DNA from: Marinomonas alcarazii
GTDB taxonomy: Bacteria > Pseudomonadota > Gammaproteobacteria > Pseudomonadales > Marinomonadaceae
Assembly (NCBI RefSeq): GCF_003208215.1
Contig: NZ_QKLW01000002.1
Location: 270,576 to 334,575 of the forward strand
DNA length: 64,000 nt
Reading direction: 5' to 3'
The notes beneath the pieces are model-generated. The model did no database searches. It saw only the letters and a program-made list of their open reading frames with translations, and was not told where the DNA came from. The position numbers and the translations under genes are program-made. Below are positions 26,219-35,124 of the stretch, one piece after another (within the stretch, counting starts at the first letter, position 1; the number at the start of each line of letters is the position of its first letter).

Positions 26219-29191
26219 ATGACATACCGTTTGATTAAGCTGGAGAGCTTAATGGAGATGGAGTTCTTCTCTGTTGAAGGAAACCTGAGCCAAATAAACG
26301 AGCGTGACCTACATTCTATTCTCCCTAAAGGCATGAGCGCCGCGACCTTACTGGAAAAAGTCGCCGCTGGGGAGTTCGTTCTCGCTACCGACTTCCCCGC
26401 AACGCCCTTACTCATTCGCTCAAACAAAAGACTAGAGACAAATAATGCGCCATGGGCAAGCAACACGCCATGGGCAAACAAAACACTAGGGACAACCAAG
26501 AAGCTAGGGGAAAGAGAATGGCAGATCAACCCAGATGCCGAATCCGACTTTCAGGCTTCCGCGTTAACCGCTCTGACACAGCGCCTTAATAGGATGGGGC
26601 AAGGTGTTGGTTCTGCGTCAGCCGACTCAGTAGGATCAAATCGTGCCAATCTTCATCCCGTAAAAGAACCGGATTACACACCAGAACCTGTTATACCTGA
26701 TAGCAGTACTAGAGAATCTCAAGCGCCACTGGCTTACGAATACAATATTGAAATCGCTTTTTCCGCCAAGAACCCGAACCTTCCAGTTGGTTTGAGCACA
26801 GAATTATTCGACACAAAGCATAAAATAACAAAGGGCAATTGGACAGCAAGTCCAACCACCTATGGCACAAAATACACTCTAAAAACCGACTCCAATGAGC
26901 CGCACCACTTGAACTTTCGTGCCGCTAAAAACACCATGGGACTTTCTCTGAAAAATGTCACCATGGTGCCATTAGGGTCGGGCAAGGTGAATGACGCTTT
27001 TATTCCCATTATGCCAACAGTGCAATTTGGCGAGCGCTTAGGTTTTGCTACAACGGGCTATCTTTATCATTTCAAAGGCAACACACTTGTCCAAAAATAC
27101 CAGTGGAATGGCGACGAAACCTTTAGCCCCATGCCCGATAACATTGCCGATTACACCTTTCGCCATGCCAGAATGTCGTTGTTGGTGTATTGGAAAATCG
27201 CTGGCAAAGTGGTGAAAGATCAGTACTTGGTTTACCGTGCGGAGTCTCTATCTGCTGAAGAAGTAAATCAAGTATCACCAAAATGGCTAGAACAACACGG
27301 CGTACATTTAGACATCGACGCCTTATTAAAAGTCACCCAAACACCACAGCTTGAAAGAGACAACTACGAAAAAAAAAGCATTAAAGCCGACATCACCACA
27401 CATACGGTGAGAGAAGATCCAAACACACAACAACGGGAAACCTGGGCAGACATCGCCAAACAATACGGTTTATCAGCAAAAGAATTGCTGAACCAAAATC
27501 CCAGTTACAACGACAACCCGCTGGCACTCAAAGTTGGCGACATCTTAGCCATGAAGCAAAGTGTGGAAGAAGCGCCCGTCGTCTTCGAACGCTTTGAATG
27601 TCCACCAGAAGCGCCCAGTACTTACAACAACCCGCACAACAGCCACTATGTTAGTGATGAAACCAGCATCACCGTCACCAACAGCGCGCCGATTCTTGCT
27701 TTGGAAAAACGCAAAGTCAAAAAAGGTCTACCATTGGTCAACGTCAAACCGGAACGCATCTTACGCATCGGCGTGTTTTTTGATGGCACCGGACAAAACA
27801 ATAGAAATGACGCGTATAAAGAAGAACATGGCGACAAATCCCGTACTAACATAGCTAGGTTGTTTGAAGCCTACCCTGAAAAAACGGGCGAATCGGCAAA
27901 AATTTATGTGTCGGGAGTCGGCACAGTGGATGGGGCATGGCAAACGCCCCAAATGATCGACGCTGGTAAAGACGAAAGTCGCTTCTCTGGTGCAACGGGT
28001 CTTTACGATGATAACGGTGCCTTTCAGAAATGGCAGACGCTACTTGTTCAATTAAGACGAATCATTGCTGACCTAGAAGATAAAGGCAATTATTCGTCCA
28101 TTACCCATATCGCCTTTGATGTATTCGGGTTCAGTCGAGGCGCAGCCCTTGCTCGACACTTTGTAAACGCGTTAAAAATGGGATTGCCCGATTACACTAA
28201 GCATCGTTCAGGCAAAGACACGAGCCGGATTGCGCCTAATTTATTGGGCACTGCAGAAGGGGAGAAATACAACCCAAATACGGGTTACCAAGCGGACACC
28301 CAACGCAGTACCAGTGTGCGCTTTTTAGGCTTGTTTGATACGGTAGGCTCATTTTACTTGCCAGGTAATAAGGATAATGGCGTATTTAACTTGCATGTCA
28401 ATTCAGCGGATGTGGGTCATGCGTTGCAGATCTGCGCTCACCATGAATACAGAATTAACTTCCCTCTTACTTCCTTGAAAACCCGCGGGCAGCTCGCGCC
28501 CAACTTTTATGAAGAAGTCTTCCCCGGGGCTCATACGGATGTGGGCGGTGGTTATCCTTTTGTGGAGCAATATAATAAGACCGATCTGCCAAAGCGTTAC
28601 GGAATCCCTATAAAGAGTACCTACAACAGAGAGCTTATTAAGACCCTGTCTTATCAAGATCAAAAAGAGGAATATGCCTACAAAGGCAGACTTGTAGACT
28701 TTGATAAGTGGTTTTATCAAGAACAACTGCGCCACCAAACAGAGTGGTCAACAGAATGCAAAGCCACCTATAAACAACATGGCAAAGTAGAGCAAGAAGA
28801 CGCTACTTTATACTTCTACCGCCTACAGCCCATCGATGCCAGTCTTGCAGGATTGGCTCAAGAGCGAATGAAGCAGCAGGCGGAGCGTTTTGGAGTGAAG
28901 TGGATAAATTCACGGTATAACACATCAAGAGATTATGAAATTAATCCTGCACAAAAGTCATTGTGGAATAAATTAGCGGCACTGCCTATAGGAAAAGTTG
29001 CACCACAAGATTGGCTGATAGATGTACCCGATAACTGCATCCACCGTTCCCATGATAGTGTTATCAACCCCGGTTGCAGTGACCCAATCGATAGTCAAGT
29101 CAATGGCATTGCTAATGTTAAGGCCTTTAAACGCTATCAACCCAATGCGCCATTGAGCACACCAACAAGAGAAATCTATGACAATGAATAA
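26219..29191 (+). CDS. Tle1-like DUF2235 phospholipase, probable type VI secretion effector, with LysM module
   Basis: The start at 26219 has an AAGGA site 7 bases upstream and gives 990 residues. The N-terminal 390 residues have no recognised domain. A LysM-like module (about 397-447, WADIAKQYGLSAKELLNQNP) follows. The DUF2235 alpha/beta-hydrolase domain begins near 514 (RIGVFFDGTGQNNRND), with the nucleophile motif GFSRG near 637 and the family's FPGAHTDVGGGY near 767. Tle1 lipases attack phospholipids in rival cells. No VgrG, Hcp or PAAR gene is near, so it is an orphan effector. The next gene, overlapping by 14 bases, is a lipoprotein that fits an immunity protein. Confidence 0.85.
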   Translation: MTYRLIKLESLMEMEFFSVEGNLSQINERDLHSILPKGMSAATLLEKVAAGEFVLATDFPATPLLIRSNKRLETNNAPWASNTPWANKTLGTTKKLGEREWQINPDAESDFQASALTALTQRLNRMGQGVGSASADSVGSNRANLHPVKEPDYTPEPVIPDSSTRESQAPLAYEYNIEIAFSAKNPNLPVGLSTELFDTKHKITKGNWTASPTTYGTKYTLKTDSNEPHHLNFRAAKNTMGLSLKNVTMVPLGSGKVNDAFIPIMPTVQFGERLGFATTGYLYHFKGNTLVQKYQWNGDETFSPMPDNIADYTFRHARMSLLVYWKIAGKVVKDQYLVYRAESLSAEEVNQVSPKWLEQHGVHLDIDALLKVTQTPQLERDNYEKKSIKADITTHTVREDPNTQQRETWADIAKQYGLSAKELLNQNPSYNDNPLALKVGDILAMKQSVEEAPVVFERFECPPEAPSTYNNPHNSHYVSDETSITVTNSAPILALEKRKVKKGLPLVNVKPERILRIGVFFDGTGQNNRNDAYKEEHGDKSRTNIARLFEAYPEKTGESAKIYVSGVGTVDGAWQTPQMIDAGKDESRFSGATGLYDDNGAFQKWQTLLVQLRRIIADLEDKGNYSSITHIAFDVFGFSRGAALARHFVNALKMGLPDYTKHRSGKDTSRIAPNLLGTAEGEKYNPNTGYQADTQRSTSVRFLGLFDTVGSFYLPGNKDNGVFNLHVNSADVGHALQICAHHEYRINFPLTSLKTRGQLAPNFYEEVFPGAHTDVGGGYPFVEQYNKTDLPKRYGIPIKSTYNRELIKTLSYQDQKEEYAYKGRLVDFDKWFYQEQLRHQTEWSTECKATYKQHGKVEQEDATLYFYRLQPIDASLAGLAQERMKQQAERFGVKWINSRYNTSRDYEINPAQKSLWNKLAALPIGKVAPQDWLIDVPDNCIHRSHDSVINPGCSDPIDSQVNGIANVKAFKRYQPNAPLSTPTREIYDNE

Positions 29192-29768
29192 GCTATTCCT
29201 TATCTTAACTACCTTACTTATGCTTACAGGATGTGAAGAAAAACCCTTCTATGTCGCCAGTATTGGCAATGCCGGCAGTTTAGATGGCCCTTATTACTTA
29301 GTTTCTATTTCTGTGAGCGATGTGCTAGGCGGGGGCGGCGGCTTTGGTTATGGTGCGGTGAATGGTTACCCAGGAGCCAGTGCCGACATTGGCCGTATGG
29401 GGGTGCCTAAACATATAGAAGGCTTTTGGGTAAAAGGCTGGAATAAAGAGGAAGCCTATTATCGCATTTCCGCCGACATCGACAGCGAATTAGCGGAGAA
29501 AAAGATTCGGACTCTTAGGAATTATTACCAGTATTTTAAAGGGAAAACCGGCTCGATGCAGGTACTGGTAGAGAAAGAGAGAGTTAGAATTTTTTATACA
29601 TTATATTGTTCTCCTTCTTACGATGACTGTACACCAAAGCCTAATGCCGACCCAAATCATTGGGTAGAAAAAGCGCCTGAGTCGGTTCGCAATGTTGTGG
29701 TGCTCTTCGATGGCAAAGGCGAGATGTCCCTTACCCCGTTCCCAGATTCGCCGTATGATGACAAATAA
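29178..29768 (+). CDS. lipoprotein, candidate immunity protein for the lipase effector
   Basis: The 196-residue product has a lipoprotein signal peptide with lipobox LTGC (Cys19) and a glycine-rich segment near 50-60, then a mixed alpha/beta body. I do not recognise its family with confidence. It overlaps the DUF2235 effector gene by 14 bases. Periplasmic lipoproteins encoded right after Tle1-type effectors are usual immunity proteins, so that role is inferred from context. ATG codons at 29178 and 29184 are both possible starts. Confidence 0.7.
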   Translation: MTMNKLFLILTTLLMLTGCEEKPFYVASIGNAGSLDGPYYLVSISVSDVLGGGGGFGYGAVNGYPGASADIGRMGVPKHIEGFWVKGWNKEEAYYRISADIDSELAEKKIRTLRNYYQYFKGKTGSMQVLVEKERVRIFYTLYCSPSYDDCTPKPNADPNHWVEKAPESVRNVVVLFDGKGEMSLTPFPDSPYDDK

Positions 29769-29860
29769 GAGTTTAAAATTATTACTTATTAAATTTTAGC
29801 TGTAACACCTTCATCGACAATCTGAAGGAGTATAAGTGTTACCACTTTGCACAAACAAAA

Positions 29861-29893
29861 AAATGCCCTCTACTTATGAAGCAGAAGGCATTT
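29861..29893 (+). terminator. hairpin after effector-immunity genes
   Basis: AAATGCC-c-TCT pairs with AGA-a-GGCATTT across an 11-base loop, next to A and T runs. It may terminate the effector operon. Confidence 0.5.
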
Positions 29894-29978
29894 AATTCAT
29901 TTCAAAAAGTATCTAGTTTAAAACAACACTTAGAAGTAAGACGCTTCAATAAAAAAGCGCCTTAATTCTTTTTACTCT

Positions 29979-31211
29979 TTAAGCCACTTGATAAAGTGTA
30001 CGAGGAATCTTCTGCAAGCACGCTTCCATTTCCGCCATGCCGTTTGGTTGGTCTACTTTGACGCCCAAATCGCGCATGGTGCTGCCAAGTGCATGCAAAG
30101 TGCGGAACAAATTATGCTCGCGGCACTGCTCGCCCATTTGACCAATACGCACGATTGGCTGACCAAACGACCCAGCGATTTCCACTCGGTACATCTCTGA
30201 AATATGGCGACAAATCTGCCCAGCCGTTAACCCTTCAGGGATATTAATTCCCACTACAGAGTTCAAACGAGATTCAGAAGGAATAAACAACGACAACCCC
30301 ATTCCCTCAATGCCAGATTGCAACGCTTTAGAACAACGTAAATGACGAGCGAAACGATTTTCTAATGTCTCATCACACACCAACTTCAAGGCTTCATGCA
30401 AGGCCATAATGCCAGACACAGGCGCGGTATAATGATAACCATCGTTGTGCCAAAAATTTTCAGCAAGCTGAGCATCAAAACACCATTGCGCCGTTGGCTT
30501 AGTGCGGTTCTTCACCGCCGCCCATGCCTCGTTAGAAAACACCAACAAAGAGACACCCGGAATAGACGACAAACCTTTTTGCCCACCCGTGATCACCACG
30601 TCGACTTGCCATGCATCCATTTTCAGCGGCATGGTGCTAAGCGTACAAACCGCATCCACCACCACTAAACAACCATAAGATTTAGCAATCTTAGTGATTT
30701 CTTCTAATGAATGGTTAAACACCGTATTCGAGGTTTCGCCTTGTACTAGCGTTAATACTTTTGGACGCGTTTCTTCAATCGCTTTGCGAACACGCTCAGG
30801 GTCTGCCGCTTCATGCACACCAACGTGTAATTCATGAACATCGGCACCAATACGAGTCGCCATTTCCGCCATACGATGACTAAAAAAGCCATTATTAATA
30901 CATAAAATACGTTCGCCTGGTTGCAATAAATTGGCGACCGCCATTTCCATCGCGGCTGACGCTGGCCCTGCTACGCCAAGCACCCATTTAGATTCCGTTT
31001 GAAACACATAGCGCGCCATGGATTTTACCTGCCCAATCACCTGCGCCATTACTCCGCCAAGGTGGTTAATCACCACAGAATTGGCCTTGGCGACACGCTC
31101 AGGAATTGGAACCGGTCCGGCACCCATCATCAACAAAGGTTCATGTGGAAGGATTTCGTCTAGAGATTTCACCTGGGGGCGAGGAATACCCATTGGCGAT
31201 GAAGCAGTCAT
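29979..31211 (-). CDS. alanine-glyoxylate/serine-pyruvate type aminotransferase
   Basis: The 410-residue PLP enzyme belongs to the class V aminotransferases of the alanine:glyoxylate type. Visible marks are GPVPIPERV at the N-terminus, VVDAVCTLSTMPLKMD for cofactor binding and the PLP lysine in TGGQKGLSS. It likely transfers an amino group between alanine or serine and glyoxylate. No clear ribosome site precedes the ATG at 31211, and a later ATG at 31196 is possible. It is a single gene. Confidence 0.88.
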   Translation of the reverse strand: MTASSPMGIPRPQVKSLDEILPHEPLLMMGAGPVPIPERVAKANSVVINHLGGVMAQVIGQVKSMARYVFQTESKWVLGVAGPASAAMEMAVANLLQPGERILCINNGFFSHRMAEMATRIGADVHELHVGVHEAADPERVRKAIEETRPKVLTLVQGETSNTVFNHSLEEITKIAKSYGCLVVVDAVCTLSTMPLKMDAWQVDVVITGGQKGLSSIPGVSLLVFSNEAWAAVKNRTKPTAQWCFDAQLAENFWHNDGYHYTAPVSGIMALHEALKLVCDETLENRFARHLRCSKALQSGIEGMGLSLFIPSESRLNSVVGINIPEGLTAGQICRHISEMYRVEIAGSFGQPIVRIGQMGEQCREHNLFRTLHALGSTMRDLGVKVDQPNGMAEMEACLQKIPRTLYQVA

Positions 31212-31510
31212 TTTATGCAGCCTAATTAAGTCAGTATTGGAAAAAACATTCCTAGAGTAAAAAGCATATATTTACGCTTTTTCAGTAGAAAATATCGTGT
31301 TTTGCATTTTTACAAAATATTATCTGGTAATAGTACAATATCCATTTGAATAATAAGAGGCAGCAAAATGAAAAGAGTGTAATAAACTGGCTGCTTTGAT
31401 TTTCGCCTTAGATCTGACTGGTTTCCATTTCAACAAGCAGTATTTTTTACTCTGCGAAATAGCGATTAACTGTGCGATAATGCGCGAAACTCCCTATTCA
31501 GGACCCTGTT

Positions 31511-31948
31511 ATGATTACTTGTGGTATCGAAATTAAAGGCAGCGAAGTGATTCTTTGCCTTCTGTCCAAACAAGACGGATTGTTTCAAATCGCCGATTGT
31601 CGCCAAACTCGACACACACTGAACAACCCAAACGACAGCGAAAGCGTGCGCAAATTTCAGTTCATGCTGAAAAAATTGTTTGAAGATTACAAAGTGAAAA
31701 GAGCCGTTATTCGTGAACGCCCAACAAAAGGCAAATTCGCTGGCGGCGCGGTAGGCTTTAAAATTGAAGCGGCGATCCAATTGATCAACACCGTAGAAGT
31801 CGATTTGTTCAGCGGCGCAAAAGTAAAAGACATCTTGCAACACAACCCAATGCCGATTCCATTCAAAGCAACAGGCTTGCGTGCATTCCAAGAAGGTGCT
31901 TTCACTGTGGCTTATGCTGCACTTTCAGAACACATTCCTGAAGCGTAA
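31511..31948 (+). CDS. DUF3010 family protein
   Basis: The 145-residue product matches the DUF3010 family of marine gammaproteobacteria, with the beta-rich start MITCGIEIKGSEVILCLLS and a conserved basic centre KRAVIRERPTKGKF. Its fold suggests an RNase H-like nuclease or nuclease relative, but the function is unknown. It is monocistronic with its own terminator. Confidence 0.8.
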   Translation: MITCGIEIKGSEVILCLLSKQDGLFQIADCRQTRHTLNNPNDSESVRKFQFMLKKLFEDYKVKRAVIRERPTKGKFAGGAVGFKIEAAIQLINTVEVDLFSGAKVKDILQHNPMPIPFKATGLRAFQEGAFTVAYAALSEHIPEA

Positions 31949-31960
31949 GTAGTCGATTTC

Positions 31961-32006
31961 GCAATAAAAAAACGGACGCCAGTGAAAGGTGTCCGTTTTT
32001 TTATTG
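31961..32006. terminator. bidirectional terminator after the DUF3010 gene
   Basis: AAAAAACGGACgCC pairs with GGtGTCCGTTTTTT with a T run following; A runs on the other side let it act for the convergent DUF1801 gene as well. Confidence 0.85.
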
Positions 32007-32019
32007 CTTTGAGTTATGC

Positions 32020-32424
32020 TCAAGCCCCCAGCAAGGGTAAGTTTTTTCGCTGATGATAGGTTAACGCCAACTCGATACAGTGCTTGATAGCAACTTTGGG
32101 CAATGGTTTAGACAATGATAAAACAATGGCTCTGTTTCCCTGAAAGTCCAACACCTCGCCATATAATTCACGGAACGTATCGACTAACTTTGTTTGGCAA
32201 TGAAAAAAGAGACCGTAATGATCAGGAGATTTTAGTTTCCAATCCATCCTAATTGGACTGCCTGTTTTAACACTATAACTTGGCTCGCCCCATTTTAACG
32301 ATTCTTCCACTTCGCCCAACGCCAAGTCAGAAGCGACGAGAAGAACCAAACTTCGTAATTCCTCTAATCGAATACGAACGTCTTCTGGATACTCAGCGAA
32401 ACGGTCTGTAACTGCCTTATTCAT
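32020..32424 (-). CDS. DUF1801-type small protein
   Basis: From the ATG at 32424 (GGGAG site 6 bases upstream) the product has 134 residues. Its pattern, with LKWGEPSYSVKTG and DWKLKSPDHYGLFFHC, matches the DUF1801/YdhG-like family of small soluble proteins of unknown function. The gene begins 18 bases after the attC-like site of the upstream DUF4760-like gene, so it may itself be a gene cassette. Confidence 0.7.
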   Translation of the reverse strand: MNKAVTDRFAEYPEDVRIRLEELRSLVLLVASDLALGEVEESLKWGEPSYSVKTGSPIRMDWKLKSPDHYGLFFHCQTKLVDTFRELYGEVLDFQGNRAIVLSLSKPLPKVAIKHCIELALTYHQRKNLPLLGA

Positions 32425-32441
32425 TGGCTTCTCCCATGAAA

Positions 32442-32522
32442 GTAACACCCACAGCAAGCGCCACTTCGGAATGGAGATGAAGCCGCAATGCAGTAGGCGT
32501 CACTGTGCCTAGCCTTGTTATG
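32442..32522 (-). other. candidate integron attC site
   Basis: Read on the minus strand, ATAACAAGGC starts the site and GGGTGTTAC ends it, with inner arms GGCACAGTGACGCC and GGCGCTTGCTGTGG pairing imperfectly (CACAG and CGCC paired, unequal spacer). The TAA stop of the upstream ORF lies inside the first core box, as in integron gene cassettes. No integrase gene is in the window. Confidence 0.4.
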
Positions 32523-33051
32523 TGTTTAGCTCCCGACAATACAGAGCATATTTCTCGAAGTCATTTCTGCTATAGGCCCCCTCTGCGAGAGTCAAAGGCT
32601 CACCATTTAGGAAACGTTTATGATGAATATAAGACTCTAGTGAATCCCACGCTTTCACAAAAGCGGGCCCCCACATTTTCGCAAAATGCTCTTTACTAAT
32701 AAGCCCTGACATGGCCATATAAGACAGCCGTTGCATGACAATACTGACGCGATATGCTGCGTCAACTGTTTCTTGAGGCCAAGCAACCGCATGATCTTCA
32801 CTCCCTAATTCACCGATAGCATAGTCACCCGCATTATGAATCAATGATAGATCTGGCTTAATTTTAGACATCTCGTCCATTGCCCAAAGTAACAAGCTAC
32901 TGTCTCTGTTCTTTACCTCTTCCTTAATTGTGCGGTAAGCAAAAATTATTGACACAAGTAAGAAAATGTTTATAAAAAGCATCAATATTGACGTGATTGC
33001 TGAAACACCAGACCAATCCAAAGGGTTTAACGCTACTTGAACCGATTCCAT
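32518..33051 (-). CDS. DUF4760-like membrane-anchored protein, possible cassette gene
   Basis: The ATG at 33051, with a GAGAGG site, gives 177 residues. There is one hydrophobic segment near 15-38, then a soluble helical part with conserved-looking residues (MSGLISKEHFAKMWGP). It resembles DUF4760 proteins, of unknown function. The stop codon lies within the core box of a candidate attC site, which suggests that the gene moved as an integron cassette. Confidence 0.6.
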   Translation of the reverse strand: MESVQVALNPLDWSGVSAITSILMLFINIFLLVSIIFAYRTIKEEVKNRDSSLLLWAMDEMSKIKPDLSLIHNAGDYAIGELGSEDHAVAWPQETVDAAYRVSIVMQRLSYMAMSGLISKEHFAKMWGPAFVKAWDSLESYIHHKRFLNGEPLTLAEGAYSRNDFEKYALYCRELNT

Positions 33052-33184
33052 TTGACCTCTCAACTAGAAATACACATGACTCCGCGCTCTGCGGAAATTT
33101 AGGAGCGCCTTGTAAATCAACAACTCAGTGAGCTTCATTGTAATTTAGGGTCAGATGAAAATTAAGGCTATTTTCCTGTGCTTG

Positions 33185-33463
33185 TCACGCATTTTCATCT
33201 GGCTTATAAAAATGTGGTTCGTGTATTTGAGGATTTACCTCGTAGATTCCATCCATTTCTTTTGGCTTAAGTTCAGGATAACGCTCCCATAAAGGTTGTA
33301 GCATCTCTAAGAAAATCTCTCCCATAACTTTCCCTACCTTTGATCTATAAGATTCAAAATTTTCTTTTGTATCCTTATCCATAACGAAACGTACGCTTTG
33401 GTCAAGCTTTCCTGAAACTTGCATTAGTAGAACACTTAGCTCTTCGGCTTCCTTCTTATTCAC
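33185..33463 (-). CDS. small hypothetical acidic protein
   Basis: The 92-residue product starts at a GTG with a GGAG site 6 bases upstream. It is mostly helical and acidic (VMDKDTKENFESYRSK), without membrane segments. I do not recognise it. It shares strand with the DUF4760-like and DUF1801 genes and lies beside repeat-rich sequence, which suggests accessory DNA. Confidence 0.5.
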   Translation of the reverse strand: MNKKEAEELSVLLMQVSGKLDQSVRFVMDKDTKENFESYRSKVGKVMGEIFLEMLQPLWERYPELKPKEMDGIYEVNPQIHEPHFYKPDENA

Positions 33464-33852
33464 TTAGATCTCCATATACATAATTATTAAGGGTTATACA
33501 GCAGCGTAGCTGTGGCTATAACCCAAGGTTGAAAGGCTACGTCTATATAAGGGATGTGCTTTTTTCATGGCAGGACTTCCCTGTTATATAACTCGCTAAA
33601 CACCAAAGTCTGTTTGGACTCTGCGGCTTCAGATCGTCTTTGATCACCGATATGCTGGTTCTTTATTTGCCCTTTTGTAGCGCGTTTTGACCCGCGAGAC
33701 AAGCGATTCCCTTAGGCCTTATGACCTGATCTGTTTTTATACTCTGATCTCACCGTGTGCTAACGCTGACTGCCATTGTCCCATGGCAGCATAATGCGAA
33801 GCCGCTTTGTCACCTTACTCTCAGATAAAATAGTGATCTACATCTAAAAGAA

Positions 33853-33897
33853 AGCTTCGCTTTCGCGGCAGATCACGCTGCGCTCATCTGCCCTACA
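33853..33897. repeat. REP-like palindrome (family B)
   Basis: A leader GAAAGCTTCGCTTTC is followed by the palindrome GGCAGAT-cACGC...GCTc-ATCTGCC (33867-33892). The same leader and a variant palindrome (GGCGGAT...ATCCGCC) occur at 61043-61092, and a related palindrome at 59719-59754. This looks like an extragenic palindromic element. Confidence 0.7.
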
Positions 33898-33961
33898 GGG
33901 TGGCTTGGAATGCAAGGTATTTTGTTGATTGATGTAAATCGGGGTCAAAGCCCGAAGTAAT

Positions 33962-34003
33962 AACCCCTCCCTCGCCCTCCCCTTGGAAGACATAAGGGGA
34001 GGA
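33962..34003. repeat. interspersed hairpin repeat (family A)
   Basis: CCCTCCCCTT, a spacer reading GGAAGACAT, then AAGGGGAGG form an inverted repeat preceded by AACCCCTCCCTCG. Near-identical copies lie at 61405-61449, a partial copy at 60970-61000 and an inverted copy at 14335-14382. Confidence 0.75.
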
Positions 34004-34092
34004 AATGTTTACATTGTCGGACTAAAACAACGATCAATTTTCAAACAGCAAGCCTATCAATGATGGCGCATCGAGATAAAAACGCACCAAAA

Positions 34093-34986
34093 CTAGGCGT
34101 TTTTAGGGGTTCGTTTTCTCGCAATAATAACGAGTAATACACCGCCTAAGACGCTTAAGGTTGCGATAACGAGGTGTAAGGTGATGGATTCCTTGGCAAA
34201 AAACACGCCTCCTATTGTGGCAATAATAGGAACGAGTAGCTGTAAGACAGCGGCAATAGAAGCACTAAGATAAGGCAAGACGGCATACCAGATAGCGTAA
34301 CCAAGACCAGACATAATAGCGCCTGAGGTAACAGCGAGAATAATGCCTTCAAGTTGTGCGCTTTCTGGTTCATCGTTATAAAAATGAATAACAAGCAACG
34401 CGACCATTATCATGGGAATAGTACGAACAAAGTTAGAAGTGGTGGCAAATAAAGGTTTAGCAGAAATTTTGCCTCGCCATGTGTACAAGCCCCATGCCAC
34501 GCCTGCTAACGTCATTAAGACGAAGCCGAATAAAGAGGGAGACGACAAAGTGGGAAGCACTAAATAAACAAAGCCTGCAAAGGCTATCGCCAGACCTAAC
34601 CATTCCAGCCAAACCAGTTTTTGCCCAGCCCACACGGCGAATAAGATCAAGGTCAGCTGTACGGCGCCAAACAGTATCAAGGCTCCCATTCCGGTCGATA
34701 ACGTCACATACGCATAAGAGAAGCCCAAGGCATAGATAAACAGCGCAAATGCAGACAGCCAGCTACCTTCTAACCAGGTGGCTTTTAAATCATTCTGTTG
34801 ATGCTTTAAAGACTGAAACAAACAGAGCAACACCAAGGTCACTGCGCCGCTAAGTAAGCGCCACGTGGTGAATTGAGCGGGATCGATAAGACCATCGTTT
34901 AGCGCTAAACGACACAAAACCGAGTTTGCCGCGAACGCCAGCAAAGCCAACAACACAAAGACACATAAACGTAGCAAACTTGTCAT
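34093..34986 (-). CDS. EamA/DMT family transporter
   Basis: From the ATG at 34986 this protein has 297 residues and ten membrane helices in two EamA repeats (FAANSVLCRLALNDGLIDP near the start is typical). The frame extends to 35070 but that stretch has no membrane-protein start features and no ribosome site. Substrate unknown. It is divergent from the glucosylglycerate cluster. Confidence 0.85.
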   Translation of the reverse strand: MTSLLRLCVFVLLALLAFAANSVLCRLALNDGLIDPAQFTTWRLLSGAVTLVLLCLFQSLKHQQNDLKATWLEGSWLSAFALFIYALGFSYAYVTLSTGMGALILFGAVQLTLILFAVWAGQKLVWLEWLGLAIAFAGFVYLVLPTLSSPSLFGFVLMTLAGVAWGLYTWRGKISAKPLFATTSNFVRTIPMIMVALLVIHFYNDEPESAQLEGIILAVTSGAIMSGLGYAIWYAVLPYLSASIAAVLQLLVPIIATIGGVFFAKESITLHLVIATLSVLGGVLLVIIARKRTPKNA

Positions 34987-35124
34987 CAATTTGTTCAACA
35001 GCCTAGTTAATCTTAGGCGTGTGCCTAATAAGGAAAGCCCCACTTTTACGCACTGGCACCAGATTTGCAAGTCTCATACTAACGTCCACCAGCTGCATTT
35101 TGATGGACCCGAAAAGGAATCGAC

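Larger units (their letters stand above)
33464..34092. other. gene-free accessory region with repeats and possible IS remnant
   Basis: No intact gene is seen in these 629 bases. There is a hairpin GGGTTATA...TATAACCC at 33490-33523, a REP-like palindrome at 33853-33897 and a family A repeat at 33962. On the minus strand a frame ending near 33745 reads AAMGQWQSALAHGEIRV then stop, which looks like a fragment of a longer protein, possibly a transposase tail. The origin is not established. Confidence 0.5.

Noticed and set aside
26219..29768. Part of a complete type VI secretion cluster
   Set aside because: Only the effector-like gene and a lipoprotein are present; no sheath, Hcp, VgrG or membrane-complex gene is in the window.
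31466..31891. 141-codon open frame opposite the DUF3010 gene
   Set aside because: Antisense to a conserved family with its own terminator; no ribosome site.
33464..34092. CRISPR array
   Set aside because: The repeats are few, differ in sequence, form palindromes and are not regularly spaced with unique spacers; no cas gene is present.
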